Shown piece after piece: positions 24,000 to 32,831 of a stretch of 64,000 nucleotides of DNA. This DNA is from Candidatus Villigracilis saccharophilus (lineage in GTDB: Bacteria > Chloroflexota > Anaerolineae > Anaerolineales > Villigracilaceae): contig JADJNA010000052.1 of NCBI GenBank assembly GCA_016709305.1, forward strand, positions 1 to 64,000, read 5' to 3'. The notes under the pieces were generated by a model, which saw only the letters and a program-made list of their open reading frames with translations, was not told the DNA's origin and did not search any database. The number at the start of each line of letters is the position of its first letter. Position 1 is the stretch's first letter. Position numbers and translations under genes: made by a program.

Positions 24000-24825
24000 A
24001 TGAATAATATTGAACTGTACTCTGGCAGCGTTCCCGGGTCTGAAGATTGGAGCTATCCTGAGGTGGAAGAAATACCATCGCCGCCAACCGCCATCGGCGG
24101 GGTCCGCAATGTGACCCATCCGGTTTTGATCCCGTATATTCCTGATCCCGCGACAGCAACTGGGACTAGCATTGTCGTGTGCCCGGGCGGGGCATTTCAC
24201 GGGCTGGCAATCCATCACGAGGGGCATGATGTGGCACGCTGGCTGCAGCAGCGCGGGGTTGCGGCATTTGTCTTGAAGTATCGGGTGGTGCATACACCGG
24301 TTTCTCCTGATGTTTACGCTGCACAAATGAACAAAATGCGCGGTCTGCCCTTTGAAGAGAACGAACGGCACATCGAAGAAGTTACCCGGGATGTGCGCCC
24401 GTTGGCAATTGCTGACGGGCTTCGTGCCTTGCAACTGGTGCGCGAGCGGTCTGCAGAGTGGGGGATACGATCGGATAGGATCGGTATGATGGGGTTTTCC
24501 GCCGGTGGGCATGTCGCAGCATATTCCGCGCTCATGTACGACGCGACCAATCGGCCGGACTTTGCAGCTGTAATCTATGGCGCACTGGTTAAGAATATCA
24601 AGGTTCCACCTCGATGCGCCTCCGCTGTTCATGGCGCTGACAAGCAATGATGAAGTCGCGGTGGCACCCAGTCTGGACTTGTACACTGCCTGGAGGGTAT
24701 CCGGACATCCGGCCGAGTTACACGTCTATGCTCATGGGGATCATGGTTTCGGAATGAGTAAACGGGGGTTGCCATCGGATGGTTGGATCGAGCGATTTTG
24801 GGAATGGCTTCAGTGCCTGACGTGA
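24000..24825 (+). CDS. Alpha/beta hydrolase, esterase-like (frameshifted)
   Basis: One gene read in two frames, about 275 residues. The N-terminal part has SIVVCPGGAFHGLAIHHEG (oxyanion region) and the nucleophile motif GFSAGGHVA. The frame shifts near 24,604, and the C-terminal part has LDAPPLFMALTSNDE (acid region) and YAHGDHGFGM with the catalytic His. This resembles carbohydrate esterases of the acetyl-xylan-esterase/BD-FAE kind. Removing acetyl or feruloyl groups from plant glycosides would fit. It closes the first deglycosidase operon, 24 bases after the beta gene. The indel may be a sequencing error. Confidence 0.8.
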
Positions 24826-24917
24826 TCGAGGTTGAACACTCTCTTGTTTTTCCAGAATCTGCACCATGCAAGTGCTTCTCTGTGCGTGGCGAAGACAAAT
24901 GCGAAGCAATATGAAAT

Positions 24918-24936
24918 ACAAAGCGAAGCGGTACGT
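24918..24936 (+). promoter_or_regulatory. Weak third copy of the CAAAGCG...TACGT motif
   Basis: aCAAAGCG followed by a slightly longer spacer and TACGT resembles the conserved block at 17,078 and 47,257. It lies about 150 bases upstream of the ABC transporter binding-protein gene. The spacing differs and the match is short, so it may be chance. The 24,826-25,084 gap otherwise shows only the ribosome-binding site of the next gene. Confidence 0.25.
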
Positions 24937-25084
24937 ATTGAAGCCTATCTCGGGCTGGTTTAGTATGTAGATGCTTAGAGTGTGAGCATTTTTGTCAACA
25001 AGCACGGCCGGTTGTTGCCCTCGTAGTGAAGCTCACGAAAATCAAAATCTGCGGCCGTATCCATATCCTGTAAGGAGGAGTACG

Positions 25085-26824
25085 ATGTTAGTTCGTAAGT
25101 TGTCCCGTTTACTCTCGTTCATTGTGATTCTAGTCCTGGTTGCTGGTTGCAGCCAGGCTGCCCCAACGCAGGCGCCGGCTGCCGAGCCCACCGACGTTGC
25201 CGCACCGACCGAAGCCGCGACAGAAGCTGCCCCTGTAGGTTGCACCACCTCGGATGCTGTTCTGAATAGTGCTGCTCTCCTCAATGCTTTTGTTGTAAAT
25301 TTCAACCCCTTCGCCAATAACCCCAATTGGCCGACCTTGAAGGGCATTTTTGAACCGCTGATGGTTTTCAATACGCTTAAGGGTGAACTTGTCCCCTGGC
25401 TTGCGGAAAGCTATACTTGGTCTGAAGATTACAAGACCTTGACCATCAATCTGCGTGAAGGTGTGAAGTGGTCAGACGGTCAGGATTTCACTGCCAACGA
25501 TGTTGTCTTCACATTCAACCTGCTCAAGAATACACCGGGTCTGAACGGTTCCGGCTTGACTCCATTGAACAGCACTGTAGATACTTTCACCGCACCTGAT
25601 GCCAAGACAGTGGTCTTCACCTTCAAGAGTGTTGATACGATGAGTATCTATGACATCGCCAACCAAGATATTGTCCCCGAGCATGTTTGGAAGGATGTCA
25701 CTGACCCCGCGACCTATGAGAACAACATGCCTGTTGGTACGGGACCGTTTACGGAACTGGTCGACTTTCAGCCACAAGCCTATGAATTAGACAAGAATCC
25801 CAACTACTGGCAGGAATGTAAGCCCACCTACAAGGGTATCCGCGTGACTGCCTATTCAGGGAATGAAGCCCAAGTTGCTGCGTTGGTCTCCGGTGAGATC
25901 GATTGGACCGGCTCGGTGCTCCCGAATATTGACGATGCAGTTATTGCCCATAACTCGCAGATCACCTACAACCCCAATCCGGCGGGAATGACTGTCTTGA
26001 TGCACCTCAACCCAAACACGAAACCATTCGATGATATTGTAGTACGCAAAGCCATGAGCATGGCGATCAACCGCGACCAGATTGTGCAGGTGGCTTTCAA
26101 TAACAAAGCCGAGGCTGCCGATGTGACCGGACTCTCCGATGTGTATGCCAAGTGGAAAGTAAGCGACCCCTCCTCATTGGGTGATTGGACGACCTACAAC
26201 CAGGAACAGGCCGCTCAGATGCTTGAAGATGCTGGCTACAAGCTTGGCGCTGATGGTCTCCGCACCAATAAAGACGGCTCTCCGATGGTCTTCAAGCTGA
26301 CCATGGTCCAGGGCTTTACCGATTGGATCTCGGCAGGCGAGATCATGGTGCAGAACTGGAAGGATATCGGGATGAATGTTGAGACCAACATGATCGATCC
26401 TGGTGCATTCTTTGGCAGCGTGCCGATGGGCGATTACCAGATCGCGCTGTGGTTTGGCTATACCTCTCCCACTCCTTACGGTCAGTACATCAGAATGATG
26501 GGTTCTGCCACGGTTGTCCCGTGGGGAGCATTCACTATGCAGAACTTTGCTCACTACGGTAGTACTGATGCAGATGCCCTCCTGACCCAAATGGCTTCGA
26601 CAGATGATCAGGCCAAGCAGATCGAGATCTCTCATGAACTGCAGAAGGTCTTTGCAGAGGAAGCTCCAGTGATCCCGCTGTGGAGCGGACTCGACTGGGC
26701 AATCTTCAACAATGAGTATTTCACGGGTTGGCCAACACAGGAAAATAACTACTCTCTAGGGTTCCCGCAAGGTGGCGTGGATCCCGAACAGATCATCGTT
26801 ATGCTTGCTGCGACCCCCAAGTAA
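25085..26824 (+). CDS. Oligopeptide-type ABC transporter substrate-binding lipoprotein (SBP family 5)
   Basis: A 579-residue lipoprotein. The start MLVRKLSRL at 25,085 has AAGGAGGAG just upstream; the longer frame is not supported. A signal peptide ends in the lipobox LVAGC, followed by an Ala/Pro/Thr/Glu linker of the kind seen in Anaerolineae. The mature part shows the SBP_bac_5 pattern: WLAESYTWSEDYKTLTINLR, GVKWSDGQDFTANDVVFTF, and VGTGPF. Family members bind peptides, oligosaccharides or plant glycosides. Lying between deglycosidase genes and glycosidases, it probably captures glycosides. Confidence 0.92.
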   Translation: MLVRKLSRLLSFIVILVLVAGCSQAAPTQAPAAEPTDVAAPTEAATEAAPVGCTTSDAVLNSAALLNAFVVNFNPFANNPNWPTLKGIFEPLMVFNTLKGELVPWLAESYTWSEDYKTLTINLREGVKWSDGQDFTANDVVFTFNLLKNTPGLNGSGLTPLNSTVDTFTAPDAKTVVFTFKSVDTMSIYDIANQDIVPEHVWKDVTDPATYENNMPVGTGPFTELVDFQPQAYELDKNPNYWQECKPTYKGIRVTAYSGNEAQVAALVSGEIDWTGSVLPNIDDAVIAHNSQITYNPNPAGMTVLMHLNPNTKPFDDIVVRKAMSMAINRDQIVQVAFNNKAEAADVTGLSDVYAKWKVSDPSSLGDWTTYNQEQAAQMLEDAGYKLGADGLRTNKDGSPMVFKLTMVQGFTDWISAGEIMVQNWKDIGMNVETNMIDPGAFFGSVPMGDYQIALWFGYTSPTPYGQYIRMMGSATVVPWGAFTMQNFAHYGSTDADALLTQMASTDDQAKQIEISHELQKVFAEEAPVIPLWSGLDWAIFNNEYFTGWPTQENNYSLGFPQGGVDPEQIIVMLAATPK

Positions 26825-26837
26825 GCTCTCTCCTAAA

Positions 26838-26880
26838 GGGGATGCGTCTGGTATCTTCTCGGACGCATCCCCGTTTTTTC
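26838..26880 (+). terminator. Rho-independent terminator after the binding-protein gene
   Basis: Ggggatgcgtc (26,838-26,848) pairs with gacgcatcccc (26,862-26,872), a perfect 11-bp stem, followed by gttttttc. It lies 14 bases after the stop and before the permease genes. Partial termination here would give excess binding protein over transporter; alternatively the permeases have their own promoter in 26,881-27,000. Confidence 0.88.
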
Positions 26881-27011
26881 TTTATGCTTGTTGTGGTTTC
26901 TAGGAGGTCGATCGAAATTTTTTAGGATCTCTTCCTCTTTGACTTCGATAAACGATTTCGATTGATTGCATAGTAACTTGATTTTTAACTGTATTCAAGT
27001 AGGAGGCGATG

Positions 27012-27989
27012 ATGCGTTACATCCTGCGACGCTTGGGATTTTATCTGGCTGCATTAGTGGTTGCAGTCGCGATAAACTTCTTTCTGCCGCGTCTGCTCCC
27101 CGGGGATCCGGCGACAATCATCCTTGGAACCTCGGCTGGTAAGTTATCACCGGAAAGCCTGCAGGTAGTTCGTGCCGCCCTTGGATTGAGTGATGCTTCA
27201 TTGCCTCAGCAGTTCATTACGTATTTGTCGAATCTATTCCAAGGTAATTTTGGAATTTCCTATACATACTTTCCAGCTCCCGTGACCAAGGTGATTGGGA
27301 ATGGACTGGTTTGGACGCTCTTGCTCGGGAGCGTTTCGTTGATCATCAGCTTTGTTTTGGGAAACCTGATAGGGATCATCGGTTCCTGGCGCAGAGGCGG
27401 TTTTATTGATTCCGTCTTTCCGCCATTACTGATTCTTGTCGGTTCCTTCCCAGCTTTCTTCCTGGCATTGGCCTTGCTATATGCTTTTGGGGTGAAACTG
27501 GACTGGCTGCCGATTAACCATGCCTACAGCAGCAGGTTGCACATCGGACTTACCTGGCCCTTCATTAAGAGTGTCCTTGAGCATATGGTCCTGCCGGTGA
27601 CTACATCGGTTTTGCTGAGTCTGGGCGGATGGGCGTTGGGCATGCGCAATGTAATGGTGAGTGTGATGTCAGATGATTACGTGACGATGGCAGAAGCAAA
27701 AGGGCTGAAGCAGGCTCGTGTCCTCTTCCGCTACGCTGCACGAAATGCGTTACTGCCAGGTGTAACGGGGTTTGGGATTGCCCTTGGGGCAATCCTCAGC
27801 GGCCAGATCTTGATTGAAACGGTCTTTTCCTATCCAGGACTGGGTTTCCTGTTGATCAATGCAGTGAACGGCCGCGACTATCCACTTATGCAGGGGCTAT
27901 TCATGATCATCACCATGGCGATTCTGGCAGCCAATTTCTTCGTGGATATCTTGTACACTCGCCTTGATCCGCGGGTACGAGCAGGATAG
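27012..27989 (+). CDS. ABC transporter permease (DppB/OppB family)
   Basis: A permease of about 325 residues with six hydrophobic segments. It shows the N-terminal RYILRRLGFYLAALVVAV, PRLLPGDPATIILG, and the cytoplasmic EAA-type loop MAEAKGLKQARVLFRYAARNALLPG. I prefer the ATG at 27,012 because it gives a 5-base spacing from AGGAGG; the ATG at 27,009 is too close. It forms the membrane channel with the next protein. Confidence 0.92.
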   Translation: MRYILRRLGFYLAALVVAVAINFFLPRLLPGDPATIILGTSAGKLSPESLQVVRAALGLSDASLPQQFITYLSNLFQGNFGISYTYFPAPVTKVIGNGLVWTLLLGSVSLIISFVLGNLIGIIGSWRRGGFIDSVFPPLLILVGSFPAFFLALALLYAFGVKLDWLPINHAYSSRLHIGLTWPFIKSVLEHMVLPVTTSVLLSLGGWALGMRNVMVSVMSDDYVTMAEAKGLKQARVLFRYAARNALLPGVTGFGIALGAILSGQILIETVFSYPGLGFLLINAVNGRDYPLMQGLFMIITMAILAANFFVDILYTRLDPRVRAG

Positions 27990-28001
27990 GAGATCGGAAA
28001 C

Positions 28002-28988
28002 ATGGACTCTGAAAATAGATCAAAACCGGCTCCTTCCAACGCCAACAATTGGTTCCGCTTTTTGCGGTTGCCCAGCACCAGCGCTGTGTACACACTTCTG
28101 GGCAGCCCAAAGGCCAGATTTGGGTTTGTCATTGTCATGACCTTCATCCTGGCGGCAGTATTTGCCCCCCTGGTTGCGCCTGGAGACCCGAAGGAATATG
28201 TGGGCATACAGAATCAGGCACCTTCCGGTGAATTCTTGTTGGGGACCAATCCTCAGGGTAAGGATGTGCTGCGGCAATTGGTGTGGGGCTCACGTCTGTC
28301 TCTTCTAATCGGCTTTGGTTCTGGTAGCTTGATGGTGTCGATCGCGACCGTGATCGGTATGATTGCCGGTTACTACCGTGGGATCGTAGATGATATCCTC
28401 AATTTCATCATGAACCTATTTCTGGTCATCCCAGGTCTGCCTTTGCTCGTGCTTCTCTCTGCCTACCTAAAACCAGGTACTACCACCATTATTTTCGCGC
28501 TGGCTTTTACGGGTTGGGCTTATAACGCTCGTATTATCCGCGCCCAAACCATGAGTCTCCGCGAGAAGGATTTTGTCGCTGCGGCTGCATTGAGCGGCGA
28601 ATCCACGCTCTATGTGATCTTTGTTCACATCCTGCCAAACATGGTGAATATTATTGTGGGCGGCTTCATCGGTGCTGTGATCTACGGCATCATGGCATCG
28701 ACCGGCTTAGCTTTTCTTGGACTCGCCAGTACGCAGGATGTCACCTGGGGCACCAACCTGTTCTGGGCGCAGAACGGTGGTGCACTCATGATCGGTGCAT
28801 GGTGGGCGTTTGTACCGTCTGGCCTTGCTGTGGCACTGGTTGCATTTGGACTGGCCCTGATCAACTATGGAATGGACGAGATCACGAATCCCCGCTTGAG
28901 CGCGGAAGGAAAGATCAGATCGGTTCTGAAGAAAGCACGAATTCCTCTAATGCGTGCAACTCCGGTGGTGCCTTATGAAGAAGACTGA
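28002..28988 (+). CDS. ABC transporter permease (DppC/OppC family)
   Basis: A 328-residue permease with a cytoplasmic N-terminus, a first helix near residue 40, and the DppC-typical LLGTNPQGKDVLRQLVWGSR. The EAA-like loop reads LREKDFVAAAALSGE. Six hydrophobic segments are visible. AGGAG precedes the start. The gene begins 12 bases after its DppB-like partner and overlaps the next ATPase gene. Confidence 0.92.
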   Translation: MDSENRSKPAPSNANNWFRFLRLPSTSAVYTLLGSPKARFGFVIVMTFILAAVFAPLVAPGDPKEYVGIQNQAPSGEFLLGTNPQGKDVLRQLVWGSRLSLLIGFGSGSLMVSIATVIGMIAGYYRGIVDDILNFIMNLFLVIPGLPLLVLLSAYLKPGTTTIIFALAFTGWAYNARIIRAQTMSLREKDFVAAAALSGESTLYVIFVHILPNMVNIIVGGFIGAVIYGIMASTGLAFLGLASTQDVTWGTNLFWAQNGGALMIGAWWAFVPSGLAVALVAFGLALINYGMDEITNPRLSAEGKIRSVLKKARIPLMRATPVVPYEED

Positions 28989-30033
28989 ACAAAGCACAGT
29001 TACGGGGCTGCAACCCGAATCCGTGGAGCACCCGACTCTACTGGATGTCCGCAACCTGTCTATTGAATACCTGACCCAGCGCGGTCCCGCGAAGGCGGTC
29101 AACAAAGTTTCATTCTCCATCAAGGAAGGGCAGGTGTTTGGCCTTGCAGGCGAATCTGGCTGCGGAAAATCGACGATCGCTCATTCCCTGCTGCGCATAC
29201 TGCGTCCTCCGGCCGTGATCCGTGGTGGAGAGGTTGTATTTAGCGGTGAGGATATATTGAAGATGAATGATCGTGAATTGGAAGAATATCGTTGGAGCAA
29301 GGTGTCCATGGTTTTCCAAAGCGCGATGAATTCACTGAACCCGGTCATCACGATCGGGGAACAGATCAATGATGTCCTGATCAGGCATCATAAGTTCACG
29401 GCCAAACAGGCTGCCGAGCGTTCTGCCGAACTACTCAACATCGTGGGTATTGAAAGCGAGCGACTAAAATCGTTCCCGCATCAGATGTCGGGTGGCATGC
29501 GCCAGCGAGTTGTGATCGCGATCGCGCTGGCATTAACTCCTGAATTGATGATCATGGATGAGCCAACAACTGCGTTGGATGTGGTCGTGCAGAGGGACAT
29601 CCTGCAGCAGATCCGGGCGCTGAAGGAGACGATGGGTTTTTCGATCCTGTTCATCACTCATGATGTTTCCCTGATGACGGAGTTCTCTGATCAAATGGCC
29701 ATCATGTATGCGGGTGAGATCGTGGAAAAGGCATCCTCAAGAGAGATATTCACCAACCCAATTCACCCCTATACCCAGGGCTTACTCAGTTCGTTCCCAT
29801 CCCTGACCGGGAAGAAGCGCAAGCTTACCGGGATCCCAGGATCTCCACCCGACCTGATCAATCCACCGGGAGGCTGTAAATTTCATCCGCGTTGTGCCCT
29901 CTGTACGCATAAAGAAAAAGAGATCGCTCCAGTATTACGGGAGGTCATCCCAGATCACTGGGTGGCAGTCCATGAAGGCATGCCGCTGCCGCCCGGTAGA
30001 ATGGCAGCGGATGCGGGACAGGGGAAGCAGTGA
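28975..30033 (+). CDS. ABC transporter ATP-binding protein (DppD/OppD family)
   Basis: A 352-residue ATPase from MKKTEQ at 28,975, overlapping the permease end by 14 bases. Walker A is GESGCGKST, the signature is MSGGMRQRV and Walker B is LMIMDEPTTALDV. The C-terminal oligopeptide-transporter domain carries GCKFHPRCALC, the Cys-rich motif typical of the group. It pairs with the following DppF-like protein. Confidence 0.93.
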   Translation: MKKTEQSTVTGLQPESVEHPTLLDVRNLSIEYLTQRGPAKAVNKVSFSIKEGQVFGLAGESGCGKSTIAHSLLRILRPPAVIRGGEVVFSGEDILKMNDRELEEYRWSKVSMVFQSAMNSLNPVITIGEQINDVLIRHHKFTAKQAAERSAELLNIVGIESERLKSFPHQMSGGMRQRVVIAIALALTPELMIMDEPTTALDVVVQRDILQQIRALKETMGFSILFITHDVSLMTEFSDQMAIMYAGEIVEKASSREIFTNPIHPYTQGLLSSFPSLTGKKRKLTGIPGSPPDLINPPGGCKFHPRCALCTHKEKEIAPVLREVIPDHWVAVHEGMPLPPGRMAADAGQGKQ

Positions 30034-31037
30034 TGAACGAAAATGTAACAATGCCTGCAAAAGAAGTCGTTCTTGAAGTTCGCAACTTAACCAAGTATTT
30101 TCCGATCGGCAATACGATGCGATTGAAGCATGTTCATGCACTGAATGATGCTTCGTTCGTGATCCATCGTGGCGAAATTGTTGCCCTGGTAGGTGAGTCC
30201 GGGAGTGGGAAGTCAACTACAGCTCGTCTGATCACGCGACTTATCGAGCCCACGCGCGGGGAGATACTTCTGCACGGACGGGACATGTTGAAGCATGAGT
30301 CAAGTGGAGCATCTCTGGCATATCGCAAGGCAATACAAATGATATTCCAGGACCCCTATGGTTCTCTCAACCCGGCACGTACGATCGGTTTCCACGTTGA
30401 GCGCCCGATCCGCATTCACAAGAAGGAAAAACACGCACTGGAGTCTGTGCATGAGCTGCTGGCTTCCGTTGGATTATCTCCGGCGGATGAATACGCACAG
30501 AAATATCCGTATCAATTGTCGGGTGGGCAGCGACAGCGCGTGGCAATTGCCCGGGCGCTGGCCGTTGAACCAGAGATCATCCTTGCTGATGAGCCAATCT
30601 CGATGCTAGATGTTTCGATTCGCATGGGTGTCCTAAATCTGATCGAACAACTGAAAGAGGAACGAGGCATCGGTTTTCTATATATTACCCATGACCTTGC
30701 GAGCGCGCGCTATATCGGCGACCGAACGATTGTGATGTATGCTGGTCATATGGTCGAAGGAGCGGAATCGACGGAATTGATGGATCAACCAGCTCATCCG
30801 TATACCAGGTTGCTGCTTTCGGCTGTTCCCAATCCAGAAGCTGGATTGACCACGAGAGTTGTTCAAGCCCGCGGCGAGATCCCGTCGTTGATCGATCCAC
30901 CACCAGGCTGCCCATTCGCGCCGCGCTGTCCGAAGGTCATGGATATTTGTCGCCAGACCATGCCCGATGCAACAAAATTATCTGAGGATCACTGGGTACG
31001 TTGTCATCTGTTTGATCTCGACCAGAAAGAACAATGA
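30033..31037 (+). CDS. ABC transporter ATP-binding protein (DppF/OppF family)
   Basis: A 334-residue ATPase with Walker A GESGSGKST, signature LSGGQRQRV, Walker B ILADEPISMLDV and the C-terminal GCPFAPRCPK motif. The start ATG overlaps the previous stop by one base (TGATG) and follows CAGGGGAAG; an in-frame GTG three bases earlier is less likely. It completes the five-gene importer that begins at 25,085. Confidence 0.93.
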   Translation: MNENVTMPAKEVVLEVRNLTKYFPIGNTMRLKHVHALNDASFVIHRGEIVALVGESGSGKSTTARLITRLIEPTRGEILLHGRDMLKHESSGASLAYRKAIQMIFQDPYGSLNPARTIGFHVERPIRIHKKEKHALESVHELLASVGLSPADEYAQKYPYQLSGGQRQRVAIARALAVEPEIILADEPISMLDVSIRMGVLNLIEQLKEERGIGFLYITHDLASARYIGDRTIVMYAGHMVEGAESTELMDQPAHPYTRLLLSAVPNPEAGLTTRVVQARGEIPSLIDPPPGCPFAPRCPKVMDICRQTMPDATKLSEDHWVRCHLFDLDQKEQ

Positions 31038-31224
31038 TCTGGTTTCCATACAGCAGATGTGGGCAGACACCTTAACCCATCATCAAGCATGACTTTTACA
31101 GGCTGCCAGATTAATCCTGGCAGGCTGTCTTTAGAGGAGACGATGACCAATTATTGACCAATCATTTGATTGAAGCGTTGGCAGAGCCCAACGAAGATAC
31201 TGTACTTAACCTGGAGTTTGAAAT

Positions 31225-32784
31225 ATGAATAAACAACCAACGAATCTCACTTCACCAGAAATCAGAAAGCATAATGGCATTGAAACTTTGTTTGTGAACA
31301 ATGAGCCGTTTATCATCCTGGGCGGCGAGATTCATAATTCAAGTGCAAGTAACCTCCAGTTCATGGAAGATAATGTGTGGCCTAATCTGGAAGACCTGCA
31401 CATGAATACAGTTCTTGTGCCAATATACTGGGAGCAAATAGAAAAAGTTGAGGGTGTGTTTGATTACACTGTCTTGGATGGGATCATTCAACAGGCAAGG
31501 AAGTATCAAAAACGACTCGTTCTATTATGGTTTGGATTATGGAAGAACTCCGAATCCATGTATGTTCCAGGATGGATCAAGAAAGATTCAGACACTTATT
31601 TTCGCGCCAAAAAGATAAGTGGTGAATTATTAAATACGATTTCTCCGTTGTCTCAGGCGGCGGTTCAAAAGGACGCTACTGCATTGGCTCATATTCTGGG
31701 ACATATCAGAGAAGTGGATCAGATTGAGAACACGGTGATCGCTATACAGGTTGAGAACGAGATCGGACTTCTGGGTACAGACCGGGATTATTCGGATGTG
31801 GCTGAGAAGGAGTTTGCACAAAACGTTCCAGCCGAGATCGAAAAGGCATTTTCAGTTCAGGGGGCATGGAGGGATTGTTTTGGGTATGAGGCGGGTGAAT
31901 ATTTTATGGCGTTCCACTTTGCCAAAGCCGTTGAATCGATCACACAGGCGGCTCAGAAAGAATATGCTCTCCCCTGTTATGCAAATGCCTGGTTAAAACA
32001 GTATCCCTGGTTTTCAGGTTCCTACCCCAGCGGAGGACCGGTCGCCTCCATGCATACGATATGGAAATTGATGGCGCCGTCCCTGTTTTGCCTGGCACCG
32101 GACATTTATGTTCCTTATGTGCCTCAGGTGATGGCTGAATACCATCAGGACGGGAACCCGCTATTTATTCCCGAAGTACGAAAGGATGCCGTTACCGCTT
32201 CATACGCGCTATATGCGTTTGGAGCCCATAACGCCATCGGATATTCACCGTTCGCGCTCGAAGAGTTGTCCATGGACCCAAAGGATATACAGAAGCCTCC
32301 CATGGAGGTAATGATCGCGCTGAATATCGACCCCACTGCATTCGACATCGAAGGAAGCAAGGAGTGCCTTTCGAGCGTTTACAGTCTGATGGAGAATATT
32401 AAACCGATGTATTTCAAATACCGAAATACATCTCAGTTAAAGTGTTATTTGAAGCAAACAGAAACTGATTTTGGCGCGGTTTTGAACTTTGAAAAGTATG
32501 ACTTTCAAATAGCCTATGCACCAAAACAACCATGCAAGCCTCTCGCAGCAGGTATGGTCTATGAGGTGGGAGAAAACAGCTTTTTTATCATGGGTATGAT
32601 GAGTACGATCAATGTTTTACCCAAACCAGGTGAGAACAAGAAAGTCAGCATTTTGACACTTGAAGATGGTGATTTTGTGGATGGAGAGTGGAAGGCTGGC
32701 CGTCAATTAAATGGTGACGAAAGAATGAGCTTGCAAATGAATGATAGGCTGTGTTGCTATTTTCTGGAGCTATATAAGTATTAA
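31225..32784 (+). CDS. GH35-type beta-galactosidase with DUF5597-like C-terminus
   Basis: A 519-residue retaining glycosidase without a signal peptide. The N-terminal IILGGEIHNSSASNLQFM, the acid/base motif AIQVENEIG and the nucleophile region FIPEVRKD match clan GH-A, GH35-like proteins of the DUF5597 type. The C-terminal third lacks catalytic features. It would release terminal beta-galactose or a related sugar inside the cell after glycoside import. A weak hairpin in the preceding 31,038-31,224 gap may end the transporter transcript. The substrate is uncertain. Confidence 0.82.
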   Translation: MNKQPTNLTSPEIRKHNGIETLFVNNEPFIILGGEIHNSSASNLQFMEDNVWPNLEDLHMNTVLVPIYWEQIEKVEGVFDYTVLDGIIQQARKYQKRLVLLWFGLWKNSESMYVPGWIKKDSDTYFRAKKISGELLNTISPLSQAAVQKDATALAHILGHIREVDQIENTVIAIQVENEIGLLGTDRDYSDVAEKEFAQNVPAEIEKAFSVQGAWRDCFGYEAGEYFMAFHFAKAVESITQAAQKEYALPCYANAWLKQYPWFSGSYPSGGPVASMHTIWKLMAPSLFCLAPDIYVPYVPQVMAEYHQDGNPLFIPEVRKDAVTASYALYAFGAHNAIGYSPFALEELSMDPKDIQKPPMEVMIALNIDPTAFDIEGSKECLSSVYSLMENIKPMYFKYRNTSQLKCYLKQTETDFGAVLNFEKYDFQIAYAPKQPCKPLAAGMVYEVGENSFFIMGMMSTINVLPKPGENKKVSILTLEDGDFVDGEWKAGRQLNGDERMSLQMNDRLCCYFLELYKY

Positions 32785-32831
32785 TGCTGTGAAGAAAGAT
32801 ATGAAAAAATGATCAGAGAGTTGCGAAGTTC

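Noticed and set aside
23853..24686. Minus-strand ORF of 277 codons opposite the second esterase-like gene
   Set aside because: It overlaps two well-supported plus-strand genes, has no recognisable domain or ribosome-binding site, and is rich in Cys/His/Arg as expected from reverse-strand reading.
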